DNA of 64,000 bases from Synaphobranchus kaupii (lineage: Eukaryota > Chordata > Actinopteri > Anguilliformes > Synaphobranchidae), in the NCBI GenBank assembly GCA_029718625.1, contig CM056383.1, forward strand, positions 71,944,703 through 72,008,702, written 5' to 3'. The translations under genes and the position numbers were made by a program. Shown in pieces: positions 1 to 13,138 of the stretch (its first letter is position 1; each line of letters begins with the position of its first letter). Under the pieces are notes generated by a model that worked only from the letters and a program-made list of their open reading frames with translations, was not told the DNA's origin and did no database searches.

Positions 1-55
1 AGGCTACTATGTTCTCTCTGGATAAGAGCGTCTGCTAAAATGCCTGTAATGTAAT
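1..55 (+). repeat. 3' tail of an L2-type LINE or its partner SINE
   Basis: The first bases read GGATAAGAGCGTCTGCTAAA followed by a TGTAATGTAAT-like end. The same tail closes the LINE that ends near 32626 and, in degenerate form, the SINE near 59090-59119. The rest of the element lies outside the window. The shared tail is seen directly; assignment to the L2-type LINE/SINE partnership is inference. Confidence 0.6.
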
Positions 56-1475
56 AGGCTATATTGAGTTTACCAGGTAGCCTACCTTCATGAGATAGTC
101 ATTATCGGGTAGTATGGAAATATGTAATTATTTAGTAGCAACCTATTGTCTAAAAATTACTTTTTTTAGGTAACCATTTAGATAACTGTGATTGTGATGT
201 AGTCTGAGTTAGCCTAACGTAACCTAAAAAGAAACGGGGTACAAAAAGCAGTGGAACAAAAGCATTTATAAAGTTTTTTTTCTCTTTTCTTTAAACCAGT
301 ATGGGAAGCCCCGCCGTAAGGCAAGGCTAACAAAAAATTAGTTGATACTCATAAATGTTCCTCTCCACGGAAATCTTTAGTAAAAGGCGAAAGATTTATA
401 CGATTTGAAGAGAAACCAGAGTGTACTAACGAGCTAGGGAATCGGTAGGGGCCGGATCAAACGCACCACTTCACACATTGACGGTGGTATTTACATCCGA
501 AACAATGGGCGTCGTCGCCTACTCGTCAGACTATTGTTCTAAATGCGGTCGCCTATTTTGTATGGATTTCAATGACAATTGTTACCTTAAGTATAAATAT
601 GAACCCAAATGTTCTTTCTTGAGCTAGGTGGTGAAATGCTTGTTTTTAAATGTTATTTTAATCCCTTCAAATTAATCTGTTGTCTAACTGGACTGTGTTG
701 GTAGTTTTATATTTAATTTACAACTTACGATATAGCCTAGGCTAGCCTACTCATAGCGTGTTCGGTTTCTGTTCTCCCGTTTGAGTCAATTCTATATTGC
801 ATGGTTTTACGTCGATTTTATGCTTGCCATTGATTTAATCTTTTTGTGGACTGTTGACAAAATAACAAATGCACCGGTATAACCATCATATGCATTCAAC
901 CATGTTTACGAAGTAAAAATGGAACAGTTGACATTTATTAAACACAAATAAATAAATATGTTTCAACAGAGGCACATGGGCGCCAGTCTCGTGTAGCCTA
1001 CATTTGGTAAGCTTGTTCGTCTCATTTGTGTATATATTAGACACTTCAGCAATTCAGGTTTAGTACCTTGTTCAACGGCACAACGACAGTGTCCTACCTG
1101 GGAATTTAACCTACAGCCTTGGCGTTACAAGCCCAGCTCTAACCATTGTAGGCTACTAAACCTAGCCTACACTGCCGCCCCGCGGCACGACATAAAACTA
1201 CACAACATAGTCCAGCAAGATAGAGATTAATTTGAAGGGATTCAAGTTAAATTTGAAAACAAATATCTAACCACCTGGTTTAAGAAAGCAAACTTCGCAT
1301 TCGATCAATGTTAAGTTCCATCCATATTCATTATGTAGGCTACTCGGCGGGTAAATTAACTCAACTACGCATCGCCACAACACAATGACTTCGATAAAAA
1401 CGTTTTCAACTTGTCCACTAGATGGTAGTAAAGTACTTCTAAAAACAGCAAGATTCATGGTGGAAGTGGATAGGC
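56..1475. other. AT-rich intergenic sequence, no gene recognised
   Basis: Both strands were inspected. Only short reading frames with no family resemblance are present, and there is no tandem array or RNA gene. MOB4, the usual neighbour beyond HSPE1 in vertebrates, was looked for by its conserved residues and is not seen here or anywhere left of hspe1. Confidence 0.5.
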
Positions 1476-1784
1476 CAGGGGTGGGTAAATCCAGTCCTGG
1501 GGGGCTGGTGTGTATGCAGGTTTTTGCTTCCACCAGTTACCAATTATTTAATTAGGCCAACATTGACATAATCTCATATTTTAGCTACATTCCGTGATAT
1601 GAACAGAAGCTGATGAATGTTCCTGTGCCTGTATGCATGTATTGTTGCATTTTATCGTGGTCTAATTTACGAGTAAATCGATGTTGGGGTATGTCACTAA
1701 TTAGCGTATTGAGCCAGGGTAACTGGTGGCAGCAAAAACCTGCACACACACCAGCCCCCCCAGGACTGGAGTTGCCCACCCCTG
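1476..1784. mobile_element. hAT-type MITE (CAGGGGTGGG termini)
   Basis: The termini are inverted repeats, CAGGGGTGGGTAAATCCAG on the left and its near-complement ending CCACCCCTG on the right. The insertion is flanked by GGATAGGC and GGATAGGA, an 8-bp target duplication with one mismatch. About 309 bp, with no coding capacity. A second member of the family is at 51125-51395. Confidence 0.8.
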
Positions 1785-1811
1785 GGATAGGAGATGCTGG
1801 AGTAGTGTCGC

Positions 1812-2313
1812 CAGTGTTTCCCAACTCTGGTCCTGGGGACCCACTGTTTATGCTGGCTTTTGTTCCAACCACAGTAACAAGCTCTTTATTGAAATGAGCT
1901 GCTAATTCTTAAAGCCACATTATGCCAGAAGAAGCTATGTATGCCCTAAAAATAAATGTCCCATATCCCAGGTATTTCAATCGGTCAGACCAGCTTATGC
2001 TATAATTTACTGTGCTGTATGCACTACATGGCAAATAATTCCACTTGAAAGAGGTTCCATTTTTATTGATTCAATTACAAACTGACAGGTGAAATCAGCT
2101 GGGTCCACTATGCTGAGAGTGTGGAACCCTGAAATCATCTGTTTAAATTAATGGAGTTTACTGACAGCAAATGGCCAAACTTGAATTGTGTTAAAACACA
2201 CAATTATGGTGGAAATTAAACACATTTTCAACAACCTTAATTGATTGAGATTGGATTTGATAAAAAACCAGCATACACAGTGGGGTCCCCAAGACCAGGG
2301 CTGAGCAACACTG
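1812..2313. mobile_element. hAT-type MITE (CAGTGTTTCCCAAC termini)
   Basis: Inverted termini CAGTGTTTCCCAACTCTGG and CCAGGGCTGAGCAACACTG enclose about 500 bp of AT-rich non-coding DNA. The subterminal part (accagcatacacagtgggg and its complement) matches the element at 7244-7976, so both belong to one broad family. No clear target duplication remains. Confidence 0.7.
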
Positions 2314-2443
2314 GACTCCCCCTTATACTGATACCTCCTTATTTGGTAGAAGTATAAACACCCATCTTGTTGATTGGTAAGTACTTCAGTAAAGAAACAA
2401 TTCAGAAGAAACATAAAACGTACAACAGCGTGCATGCGCGCAA

Positions 2444-3760
<1,317 letters not shown>

Positions 3761-4440
3761 TTATATTTGGTCGCATATCCTTTACATGCCATGACTTCCT
3801 GATGTCTGTGACCCACCAACATCAAAAGACTCTTGATTTCTTATTTTCTGGTACTCTTACAAGCGATACTATAACGTCTCTGCATTTGAATGGATCTCTA
3901 TGGGAACTGGGGGGTGGGACTAGGTTTAGCTGTAAATTATGCTGGAACAGTATGGAATACATGATTGGTAAAATGGCTGTAAGTCATCATGGGTCTGAGG
4001 TATCAAACGAGCCTCAAACCATCACTCTGCTGCCAGATATGCAGTAGATATGGATGGATCACTTTAAGGGTTGTTTCTCCTGACAAATTTCCTATTGAAC
4101 TCTATGAAAAATTAAGTCAGGAGAAGAAACCCTTCAAGTTATCCATCCATATCTACTGTATTTCTGGCAGCAGAGTGATGATTTAAGGCTTGTTTGATAC
4201 GTCAGACCCTTGATGACTTAGAGCCATTTAGCCAACTATGTGTTTCCATACTGTTCCAGTGTAATTTACAGCTAAATCAAGTCCCACCCCTCAATTCCCA
4301 CAGAGATCCATTCAAATGCAGAGACGTTATAGTATCGCTTGTAAGAGTACCAGAAAATAAATTATTAAGAGTATTTTGATGTTGGTGGGTCACAGACATC
4401 AGGAAGTCATGGTATGCAAAGGATATGCGACCAAATATAA
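3761..4440. mobile_element. Foldback-type element with arms of about 320 bp
   Basis: The sequence from TTATATTTGGTCGCATATCC at 3761 recurs in reverse complement, ending CGACCAAATATAA at 4440. The arms stay alignable, with scattered mismatches and small indels, to a centre near 4100. Nearly the whole 680 bp could fold into one hairpin. No transposase and no obvious target duplication. It is either a long-TIR MITE or an inverted duplication. Confidence 0.75.
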
Positions 4441-4502
4441 AAAATTTAAAGGCAGAGTCAACTTAGTGTATGTAAACTTCTGACCCACTGGAATTGTGAT
4501 CT

Positions 4503-5905
4503 GGGCTGTGTCCAAATCAGAGCCCTGTCTTCTGCACCCTGTCTCCTGCGTACAGTGCACTGGCAGAAGTGTGCTGTTTAATGTGCACTGTTTAGCAGTC
4601 CGCAAAAAATATCCACCATACTATTTTCCAACCGCACTGTGGAAGTGTCGTAAGCAGGTCATAAGACGTCCCACCAGTGTTGCCATGTCTGCGGTTTTAC
4701 AGCTAAATTGGGATACTTTCAAAGTGCAGTCACGGGAGTGGCAAAGCATGCACTTATTTTAAAAAGTAAAAACATGATGATTTCTATTTAAAATACGTCG
4801 GTTTCTGTTAAAAATAGCCTATAATTTAGGCTAGTTTTGAATCGCCATTTGGCTGGAAAGTCTTACAAGATCTGGCAACCCTGCGCCCCACTCTTGCGCT
4901 GCCATGTCACGTATTGTTTTTGTTGTATTTGAAGGAAAACGTCAGCGAAGCTTCACGTCATATTTATGTGACCAAAATGACTGTGTACTTCTTGAAAAGT
5001 GTGCTCCCCACAGAACTATATAAGAACATAGGCCGTGTCCGAATCTGCACTCTTCCACACTGTGAGTAGCCTTGGTGAGTATATAGGGCGAGAAAGTCGT
5101 AGAGTACGCAAAAAATGTTCAAATTGCAGTATACTTCAAACACTCGGATGACACACTTATTTCTGGGGTTTCGCTGAGTACATTCGGGAGCACACTTTTC
5201 AATTAGTACACGAACATTTTGGTCACATAAATATGACGTGAAGCTTCGTTTTTAAAAAAATGAGGCGCAGCTTAGCTGACGTTTTCCTTCAATTACAACA
5301 AGAACAACACGTGACATGGCAGCGCAAGAGTGGGGCGCAGGGTTGCCAGATCTTGTAAGATCTCCAGCCAAATGAAGACTCAAAACTATCCCAAATTATA
5401 GGCTATTTTTAACCGAAACCAACGTATTTTAAATATAAGTCATCATGTTTTTACTTTTTAAAATAAATGCGTGCTTTACGACTTTACATTTTTACCCGTC
5501 ACTGCACTTTGAAAGTATCCCAATTTAGCTTCAAAACCGCGGACATGGCAACACTGGTGGGACGTCTTCTGACCTGCTTACGACCTTACGACACTTCCAC
5601 AGTGCGGTTGGACAATAGTATGGCGGATATTTTTTGCGGACTGCTAAACAGTGCACATTAAACAGCACACTTCTGCCAGTGCACTGTTCGCAGGAGACAG
5701 GGCGCAGTAAATAGGGCTCTGATTCGGACACAGCCATAGTTCTGTGGTGCTCCCGCATGAACTCAGGGAAAAAGCGTGTCATCCGGGTGTTTGAAGTATA
5801 CTGCAATTTGAAAAATTTTCGTGTACTCTACGACTTTCTCGCCCTATCTACTCACCAAGGCTACTCAACAGTGTGGAAGAGTGCTGATTCGGACGCGGCC
5901 ATAGT
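4503..5905. mobile_element. Composite inverted-repeat element, order A-B-A'-B'
   Basis: Segment A (about 4503-5025) recurs inverted as A' (about 5189-5741). Segment B (about 5031-5195) recurs inverted as B' (about 5740-5905). Outer ends read GGCTGTGTCCAAATCAGAG and GGCCGTGTCCGAATCTGCA. B-A'-B' looks like one long-TIR MITE of about 875 bp, with A a second inverted copy of its core. Relics of the same end are at 14752-14777 and inside 18955-18980. Boundaries are approximate. Confidence 0.65.
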
Positions 5906-6556
5906 GAATTAAAAGTGAAATAATCTGTCTGTAAACAATTGTTGGAAAAATGACTTGTGTCATGCAAAAAAGTAGATGTCCTAACTGACTTGCCAACACT
6001 ATAGTTTGCTAACATGAAATGTGTGGAGTGGTTAAAAATGAGTTACATCCCTAATAGCTAGCTAGTTAGCTTTATACCTTTGATTTAATAAACGTCAATA
6101 AGCACACAGTCATTAGACTTACCTCTGTATTTTCCTCCTCTTCCTTTTTTCTTTTTATTCCCTGCGCACTAGAAGTCTTGGTGTTGAATCTTCATGTTGA
6201 AAACCGACCGTTTTAATTTCGAAATCCGAAATGGATCTCTGACTCTGCCCTCCAATCACAGTGCTGCTGTGAGAACAGCTGGGCAATACCAAAAAACGAT
6301 GGAGGGGGGCGTCGTGGTGGGTCGCCACTAACTTTTATTTATCAAATTCTCAAGACATACAAATTTGGATCTGAGAGGGGGGGGGGGCCCAACTTTTTAA
6401 TATTTAGTATTTTATTAAATATATAAAAAATATATGCCCCCACAAAAAATAATGAGTCACTGAACTAAAGAAGATACGTTAAATTTCCCCCCATTCTTTC
6501 ATAACTTTGGGGTCCCCCTAGATGTCGGGGGCCCTACGCACTGAGCGTACCTTGCG
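5906..6556. other. Intergenic sequence, nothing recognised
   Basis: Contains a G run near 6379-6387 and AT-rich stretches. No reading frame of note and no repeat was recognised on either strand. Confidence 0.4.
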
Positions 6557-7242
6557 TATAGAGTACTCAAGTGAGTACGTCAGTCGTGGGCGGAGTCTGG
6601 TTTCGGAAGTAAATTCCCTATGGAAAATAGAATGGGCTTCGGAGACTACCGACTATTTCTTGAAATATGATTCATAGAATGAGCCGAAACGTTCCTGGAT
6701 TAGCCTGTGTGGTACAAGCATGTAGACCATATATCGCATGTTCCAATTTTTTTTTTTTTAAGTAATGCATTAATGATTGTAGTTCGACTTGTAGTCCACT
6801 TTAACGGACTGCATATCCAGTACTGCAACGCACGGGTGGTTCTCGACCAATAAGATATCATCATCTCGTCTGTCTGCTCTGTGGCAGATGGGAGTAGGCT
6901 GTTTAAAAACGGAGCTGTGTGCTACTGCTGGCTAACGTTATATGAAAACGTCTGGAGATAAGGCTGCTCGTTCGGAGGGAATTATGGGACGTGTAGTTTT
7001 TAAACACTGCCAGCGCTGGGATGTTCACAAAAAAATACTAAAACGTAAAATATACTCGAAGCTGGTCCAGAAAAACGACATAGTTTGCGAACGGGCGTTA
7101 TATTGAACAATCCGGGAAATTGACGGTAAGACATAATCAGTAGAAATGGTTTAAAAGTAAGCTTTAGTTAATGTCTACGCTCTAAATGAATGGGGAATTT
7201 ACTTCAGAAACCAGCGTGACGTAGTCACTTGAGTACTCTATA
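6557..7242. mobile_element. MITE with TATAGAGTACTCAAGTGA termini
   Basis: TATAGAGTACTCAAGTGA at 6557 is complemented by TCACTTGAGTACTCTATA ending at 7242. The inner parts (CTGGTTTCGGAAGTAAATTC and its near-complement at 7191-7212) also pair, giving TIRs of about 60 bp. The interior is non-coding. The right end served as target for the hAT MITE at 7244-7976. Confidence 0.7.
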
Positions 7243-7243
7243 G

Positions 7244-7976
7244 CAGTGGTTCTCAACCCTGGTCCTGGGGACCCCCTGTGTATGCTGGTTTTTGTTCCAA
7301 CCACAATTGCAATACCAGAATTTTAACAAGCTGTTATTTTTTCTTAATTAGGTGTTTTTATTGTATAGAGGGAACACTTTAAACTCTTTACTCTCTTAAG
7401 CCACGTTATGTTAGCAATAGCTATGCATGTTTTGAAGAAAAAAAATCCCATGTTCGTTATGCTTATTGTGTTATATTGCAAACAATTACAAAGAAGAGGT
7501 AAGAACTCAGGTGAATAGGCTCCTAATTAGGTAATTGAACACAAGTTTAAGTTCCTTCATAATTTCTTCCTTAAACTTGTTAACAAAATGCAAGTTTGAT
7601 TCGTTATCATTTGCTTTGTCTTTGAATTCTTCATTATTTACCAAACGGTTAGTTTTAGTGGCCATGTGTCCACAATTTCACCAATTATGAGCCAATTGAT
7701 TCACCTCAGTCTTTAATTTGATCAGTTAAAACATTTTTTACCTCCTTTTAATTGTTTACAATACAGCACAATGTGAATATTGGACTTTTATTCTTCATGG
7801 CATGCAGAGCTATTACTAACATAATGTGGCTTAAGAATGTAAATAATCCCTCTAAACATTAAAAACACCTAATTAAGAAAAATTAACAGCTTATTAAAAT
7901 TCAAGTATTGCAATTGTGGTTGGAACGAAAACCAGCATACACAGGGGGTCCCCAGGACCAGGGTTGAGAACCACTG
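7244..7976. mobile_element. hAT-type MITE with perfect 8-bp target duplication
   Basis: The termini CAGTGGTTCTCAACCCTGGT and its complement ACCAGGGTTGAGAACCACTG bound a 733-bp non-coding element. It is flanked on both sides by CTCTATAG (7236-7243 and 7977-7984). TIRs extend about 100 bp with few mismatches. Length, TSD and CAG terminus fit the hAT superfamily; mobilisation in trans is inferred. Confidence 0.88.
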
Positions 7977-7984
7977 CTCTATAG

Positions 7985-9230
7985 GAAGGACCGGCTCTGC
8001 GTGCTGTTTATGGTAGACCTCAGCCTACGTAAACCAAAATTCTGAAATTATGGGTATAGTAGTCTACCTGTAAACACTTGGGATTAAAGTGTCAGCTAAA
8101 CTGCTGTTTTCTTGTTAGCTTTTATCAAAATGTAAACAACTCATGGATTTAGGTTACAGGTTAATATTAACCAAACACTCAACAAATCTTTACATTTTAG
8201 CCATCCATAGGGCTTACAATCTTTGTCCTTTAGCTCTCATATCGAACAAGTCTTAACCAAGCAAAAAAAATATGCTTATCTTCATCTCGTGTCAGACAGC
8301 ATTTCTTCTGCCAGCTGGGCCTACATATCTCATTTTCTTGTTGCTTCCGGAAACAAACAGCTGCAAAAGCATTTTGCAGTAATTTCCATTCTTCGGATCA
8401 GCGAGAAGCCACAAACATTTTTGTGTCGCAAATAAGATTTGTTACATTGGCCCCGGAAAAAAAACAATGGGCGAACTCCAAAACTTAATTGAGTGTGTGC
8501 GAACTAAACGCATGCCAAAATGGCAGCAAGTGTCTCCTGTAGCGCGTGGCTATTGTCTTCTTTGCTTTTCGCATACTTTTCTGTTGCTATGGCAAAATAT
8601 TTTCTTTACAGTTCATTATTGTATAAGTGTATATAGAATAGCCTATAGAATTACGAGGCAAGTCGGTCTATATGTGGAGTGGGCATGTGGTATACTGCAT
8701 GGTGGAGTTCACAAATGGCAAGTGGGAGGTCAAATGAGTCTCGATGTTGTCTTCAATTTAGGGAACGTGGTTCTTTTTTTCCATCAATCAATGATAACAG
8801 AGACTGTAAATAACTGACCATGATCAAATTTAATCATTTTAGAATCACCCTTCACCCTTCACTTGAACTGTGTACATGATATTCATCACTTTTATTTCCA
8901 AGTATATTCCTCCGCTGAAAAATATTAATACCACTGAATTTCTAAGCGAGGTGAATGTATAACTTCTCATTTTTACTGCATTTCCAACTACTTAAAACAA
9001 AAACATAACATTTTGAAACTGGATGTCCACAGCCTTAATTAATTGGACTGAATTTAACATGCAAATGTCGCCGTCAGTCATTGTATGCATTTAATTAGTG
9101 GCAATTACTTTATGACTGTTGGGTTGGCACAATCAGGACAACAATGGAACATATGAGAAGAATGGAGACAAACTGCTGACCCTACTCATTATGGAAAAAC
9201 AACTCTGCCCGTCTGGACCCAAAAGTTCAC
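7985..9230. other. Intergenic sequence downstream of hspe1
   Basis: No gene, RNA or clear repeat was recognised. Reading frames of about 65-116 codons near 8223-8817 show no family features and are treated as chance. Confidence 0.45.
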
Positions 9231-9236
9231 TTTATT
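9231..9236 (-). other. hspe1: Poly(A) signal of hspe1
   Basis: AATAAA on the minus strand, about 120 bp after the hspe1 stop codon at 9354-9356. It gives a short 3' UTR. This is the first canonical signal found downstream. Confidence 0.75.
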
Positions 9237-9353
9237 ATTTTAAGAAAACAATCATTATATACACAATTGAATGACATAGAAAATACACAGAAGTGCCACG
9301 ATTTTCTCTTCCAGATACAATGGATTTAGGGGGTTAAAGGTCACGGGAGGAAT

Positions 9354-12300
9354 TCAGTCTACATATTTGCCCAGGATATCAGCATCACGGAACAGGAAGT
9401 AATCCTGAAAGAGAAAGACATTATCGCTGAAATGTTAGATTTACAAACCTCAGTCATCATATACTTCAGTCAAACCCTTATACTGGTAAAACATTTCTAA
9501 ATGGGGGACTACAAACTACAGCAACATGTTAATGAGATAAGATTGACCAAAAAACAAAAAACGCCACAGATATATTAGTGAAAACAAAATGTGGGCACCA
9601 GCAATTGCTTGACATGCAACCTAAATTATGTGCATACCTTTTCATCCAGAATAACTTTAGTTCCTCCGTATTCGGGTAATAGGACCTTCTCCCCAACGGT
9701 GACGCAGACCGGTTGAATGTCCCCATTCTGAAAAAGACAGTAATGCAGACAAGTTCAACAATCCCATCCTCCTACCAGGCAGTCTTAGAAGCATAGCAAA
9801 GAGCCATCAAGAGGCTATTAGCGGATATCAGCGATCACCTTGTTGGTGGCCCCGGGGCCCACGGCCACCACTGTGGCCTGCAGCACCTTTCCCTGAGATT
9901 TCTCCGGAAGCATGATGCCACCCCTAGATATCGTCTCCGCCGCCAGCCGCTCCACAAGCACGCGGTCAAACAAGGGGAGGAATTTTCTGAATGCCTGCAA
10001 AGGGAAACACAGGGGGGTACAGGGGGGTAGAAACCTTTGGATTCATAGTTTCATTTTACGTATATGATACTCTGTTTGCTCCATGTTGTCCGTGTTGATT
10101 GGTCCATTGGAGAGAGGCAAAGCGAATACAACACCATCGTGTACATCGGCACTTTTTAAACAAAGCAGCTCCCTCAATAAGACTTTCAAGTTCTCATATA
10201 CCTATTTGTATTGCTGATCTCTCCCACTCATATAATCAGCACAGAGTGCCTAAAGAGGAAATGGTGGACATTTCTTACTGAACGGTGGATGATACAATTT
10301 TAAGAAAATGGCACGAAAAGGCTCTAGATTAAAAACACCGTTTTTAAGTGGCCAGCCTGTGACTGGTTGTAACAGCTGTATTTATATTGCTCCACTTGAA
10401 ATTACAAAATGTCTGATGTGTGTACATGACCTTGAGTGGAGGTCATCCCCCAACAGGGAGCGGTTTAGGAGAGGGAGGAGGGAGTAGGGTAGAGGGGGGG
10501 ATGGGGGTAAAGTTTCAGTCTGTTGATTCTAGAGAGGATAGGAGAAGGGATATTGTCAATGTTTACCGTCTCGGGGTAAGCTAACGGACACAGGGCACTG
10601 AACTATAAGAAAGATAAAACCTCTGGACCAACCCAAACAAGCTTATAAACTGCTCATTCCAGCATACCACATATTAAGTACTGATCTGCCAAAGTGCTTT
10701 CATTGAACAGACTCCAGCCAATCAAAGCAACAGGACAAGGTTAACTGATGGCTTTTGAACCTCAAGGATTCAAAATTGGCAACAAAAAAAAACTCAGTGG
10801 CAAAATTATGTGCGTCACAGTAAGGACTCATCCAAAACTCAATTTTATTTATTTTTTGCCATTTTGATTTCCTAACTCAAGTTCAAATATTTTCACAATT
10901 ACTCTTATTTACAGATTATTTAAAAACACCGTCAAATGTAAGGGAGAAACCATTGCTAAAATGGGAATGTGAGGTGAAGCTGTCTAAAAGTTGAAAAGGT
11001 GTTACATGTGAGAACTGTATTGGACGGTGGGACTATAAAAATGACACAGGGCTCATTAATACCTCAGCTGCCAATTAGCCTAGGTGTGTTAGATACAAAG
11101 CCAGAGCCCATCCTTAATTCTGACCCAATAGTGATAAAGCCTGTAATACATGTAGTTACAGGCTTCGGTTCCCACAATCGACTGGCTACGATACTTTGTA
11201 CGATCATATAATTTCGGCAGTTACCGAAATAAAACGATACCTTGTGAGCAAGAGGACCATATGAGATCCAATAAGACTTTTAAAACTTGGATAAATAAAT
11301 AACAATCACACAATTTCACGCTCTGACCAAAGCAGCAAAACGCATATTTGTATAGAAATAGTACATCTTGTACTATAGGATAATGGGTGACAATTATTGT
11401 GGGGTTTTTTTCTCTCTCCATGCCGGTTTTTAAAATTTCCGTCACTGGGAAATGAGCCAACTACACCAACTACTTTGAGGCTCACTGCACATGCGCACAA
11501 CTACTTGCCTCGATTGTGTGGGTTTAAATATACACTAAAATACATGTACTCCAGTCTAGATCACGTCAAACCTGACAAAGGTATGAAACCGGTCAAAACG
11601 CTTTGTTTGAAATTAGTTGGTTAAAGTTAGTGGTAGCAAGTTAGCATTGCCTTAGCTACAACCTAGAGTTCTGTGGCTTCAACTAATGTCGACCTGTAAG
11701 TTAGCCACCATTTTGCCCCGGATACAATTGCTTGTGTAACAACATATCGTGTTAAGTAAAGCAAAACCATGCCAAAGTCAATTTAGTTTTAAAAATTTAC
11801 TTTAAAAAAAAAAGAAGCTACATCTTGACCCAAGTTAACTGCACGCGTTTTAAATTGAACCATTGACTTAAACCAATTCAAATGGCCTCGTAATTAGCTA
11901 ACGTTATGACCCAAACTGCTTCAGCGAAAGAAGTACTATGCTGCTGAATTTACTAAATTCCCAGTTAACATGATACACGGTAGTTAGCTTGCTATAATAC
12001 ATTACGGAGTCATTTCATAGACCATCCATGTGACGTTAGCTAATCTACCGTTAGCTGTCTAACTACGGGAATTTACAGAGTAACGTTAACATTATCTAAT
12101 TAGCTAAAACATTTGAAGCATTTCGCTCGTAACGTTATAGCCATGAATATATACCCAGATATTAAAAATATAAATAATGACGACAATACCCTTGTCGACC
12201 TTGCTACTGAGCAAGTTATAGCTACTCAATCCAGCTATGATTGCACTATGATAGGACGCTAGCAACTCTAACGTTAACTGGATTATACATCTACAGAACA

Positions 12301-12362
12301 TGCAACATCGTGTCTCTTCTCGATTAATAACGTACCCAATGCCTGAAAAATAGTCTTACCAT
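9354..12362 (-). CDS. hspe1: Mitochondrial HSP10 (chaperonin 10, co-chaperonin of HSP60)
   Basis: Four coding exons on the minus strand: 12362-12360 (only the ATG), 9994-9839, 9727-9638 and 9404-9354 (stop TGA). All introns are GT-AG, all junctions phase 0, total 99 aa. HSP10 forms the heptameric lid of the mitochondrial HSP60 chamber and acts in the matrix. Visible marks are the N-terminus AFRKFLPLFDRVLVER, the mobile-loop region GGIMLPEKSQGK with its hydrophobic GroEL-binding stretch, VGEKVLLPEYGGTKV, and the C-terminus FLFRDADILGKYVD. The start is fixed by ATG followed at once by GTAAGA; an initiator-only first coding exon fits vertebrate HSPE1 as I recall it. Intron 1 (9995-12359) holds no recognised repeat or gene. 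Divergent with hspd1 across about 0.7 kb. No broken residues seen. Confidence 0.97.
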
Positions 12363-12490
12363 TTCAGCGCGTTTGTGCAATATTTGCAAGGCCTTGGCGT
12401 CTTTACACAAGGTTTCTGGAGGCTACAGAGACACGCTATAGATACGAGGTACAGACAGGACCCACGTGAAGAAATATCCAGAATATAATA

Positions 12491-12502
12491 CGCGCATGCG
12501 CG
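12491..12502. promoter_or_regulatory. NRF-1 binding site
   Basis: CGCGCATGCGCG is a full palindrome and an exact match to the NRF-1 consensus YGCGCAYGCGCR, about 130 bp upstream of the hspe1 ATG. NRF-1 drives many nuclear genes for mitochondrial proteins. Occupancy is inferred. Confidence 0.7.
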
Positions 12503-12756
12503 ACTCTTCTTTCAAAATTGAAACCCTCCCATTTCTCCTTCAGCTAGTCCAGAATCTTTTGAAGTGTCATTGCAATATACATAGTACACAATGCCATGGA
12601 AATCGTTGTCAATACACGTAAAAAAATTTGTGAGGACATATATCATTTTAACAGAATATACGCAATAAAAATCACATATTTACCTGCATATGGTTGCACC
12701 AGAATTACACAATATCAACCTATGACCCCTAAACTTTTTTCCTCCAATGATGTATA

Positions 12757-12771
12757 AGAAGTTTCTAGAAA
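12757..12771. promoter_or_regulatory. Heat-shock element, three perfect units
   Basis: AGAAG-TTTCT-AGAAA reads nGAAn-nTTCn-nGAAn with no mismatch, the canonical trimeric HSF1 site. It lies between the two divergent genes, so it could make both heat-inducible. It is the only perfect trimer I found in the interval. Confidence 0.82.
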
Positions 12772-12999
12772 TCCAGCCCAGGAACGAGCATAACTATTAA
12801 ATATAGCCTACGAATATGCACTTTGAGAAACGTTTCAACAAGTTTCGCCAAATATCTCATCATAAATTGCGAAAAGATTGGCTACAGTTCTCATATTGTC
12901 AACGAGGTTGAAGGGATTACGTTTTCATTTTATCTAATGTGTATGAATGTAATCTTATACATGTTACGGGGCGTGCCGGCGTATTACCCGGATGGAAAG

Positions 13000-13138
13000 G
13001 ACCATGTGCGCTGCAGTGTCCTGAGCCGATTTGCCTGGGTTGATCGGTAGCTGCGTTTTCTGTTTAACATTCTGTGTGAGACTGCCGAAGAGAGCCGACT
13101 TCTGTCATAATAATTTACTTAATTACCACATCTCAACA
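13000..13138 (+). other. hspd1: Likely non-coding exon 1 of hspd1
   Basis: A strong donor, ACA|GTAAGT, at 13139 follows a GC-richer stretch. The first coding exon at 14890 starts with an acceptor two bases before the ATG, so an upstream 5' UTR exon is required. HSPD1 is known to have a non-coding first exon. The 5' boundary is a guess. The intron 13139-14889 holds only a short transposon-end relic (14752-14777). Confidence 0.55.

Larger units (their letters stand above)
12363..13138. promoter_or_regulatory. Bidirectional hspe1/hspd1 promoter and 5' UTRs
   Basis: This stretch separates the hspe1 ATG (minus) from the hspd1 first-intron donor (GTAAGT at 13139). It holds a CACGTG E-box (12463-12468), an NRF-1 palindrome (12491-12502), an ATTGCAAT C/EBP- or CHOP-like octamer (12569-12576) and a perfect heat-shock element (12757-12771). 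Mammalian HSPE1 and HSPD1 are known to share such a promoter, which keeps lid and chamber subunits in step. Transcription start sites cannot be fixed from sequence. Confidence 0.85.
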
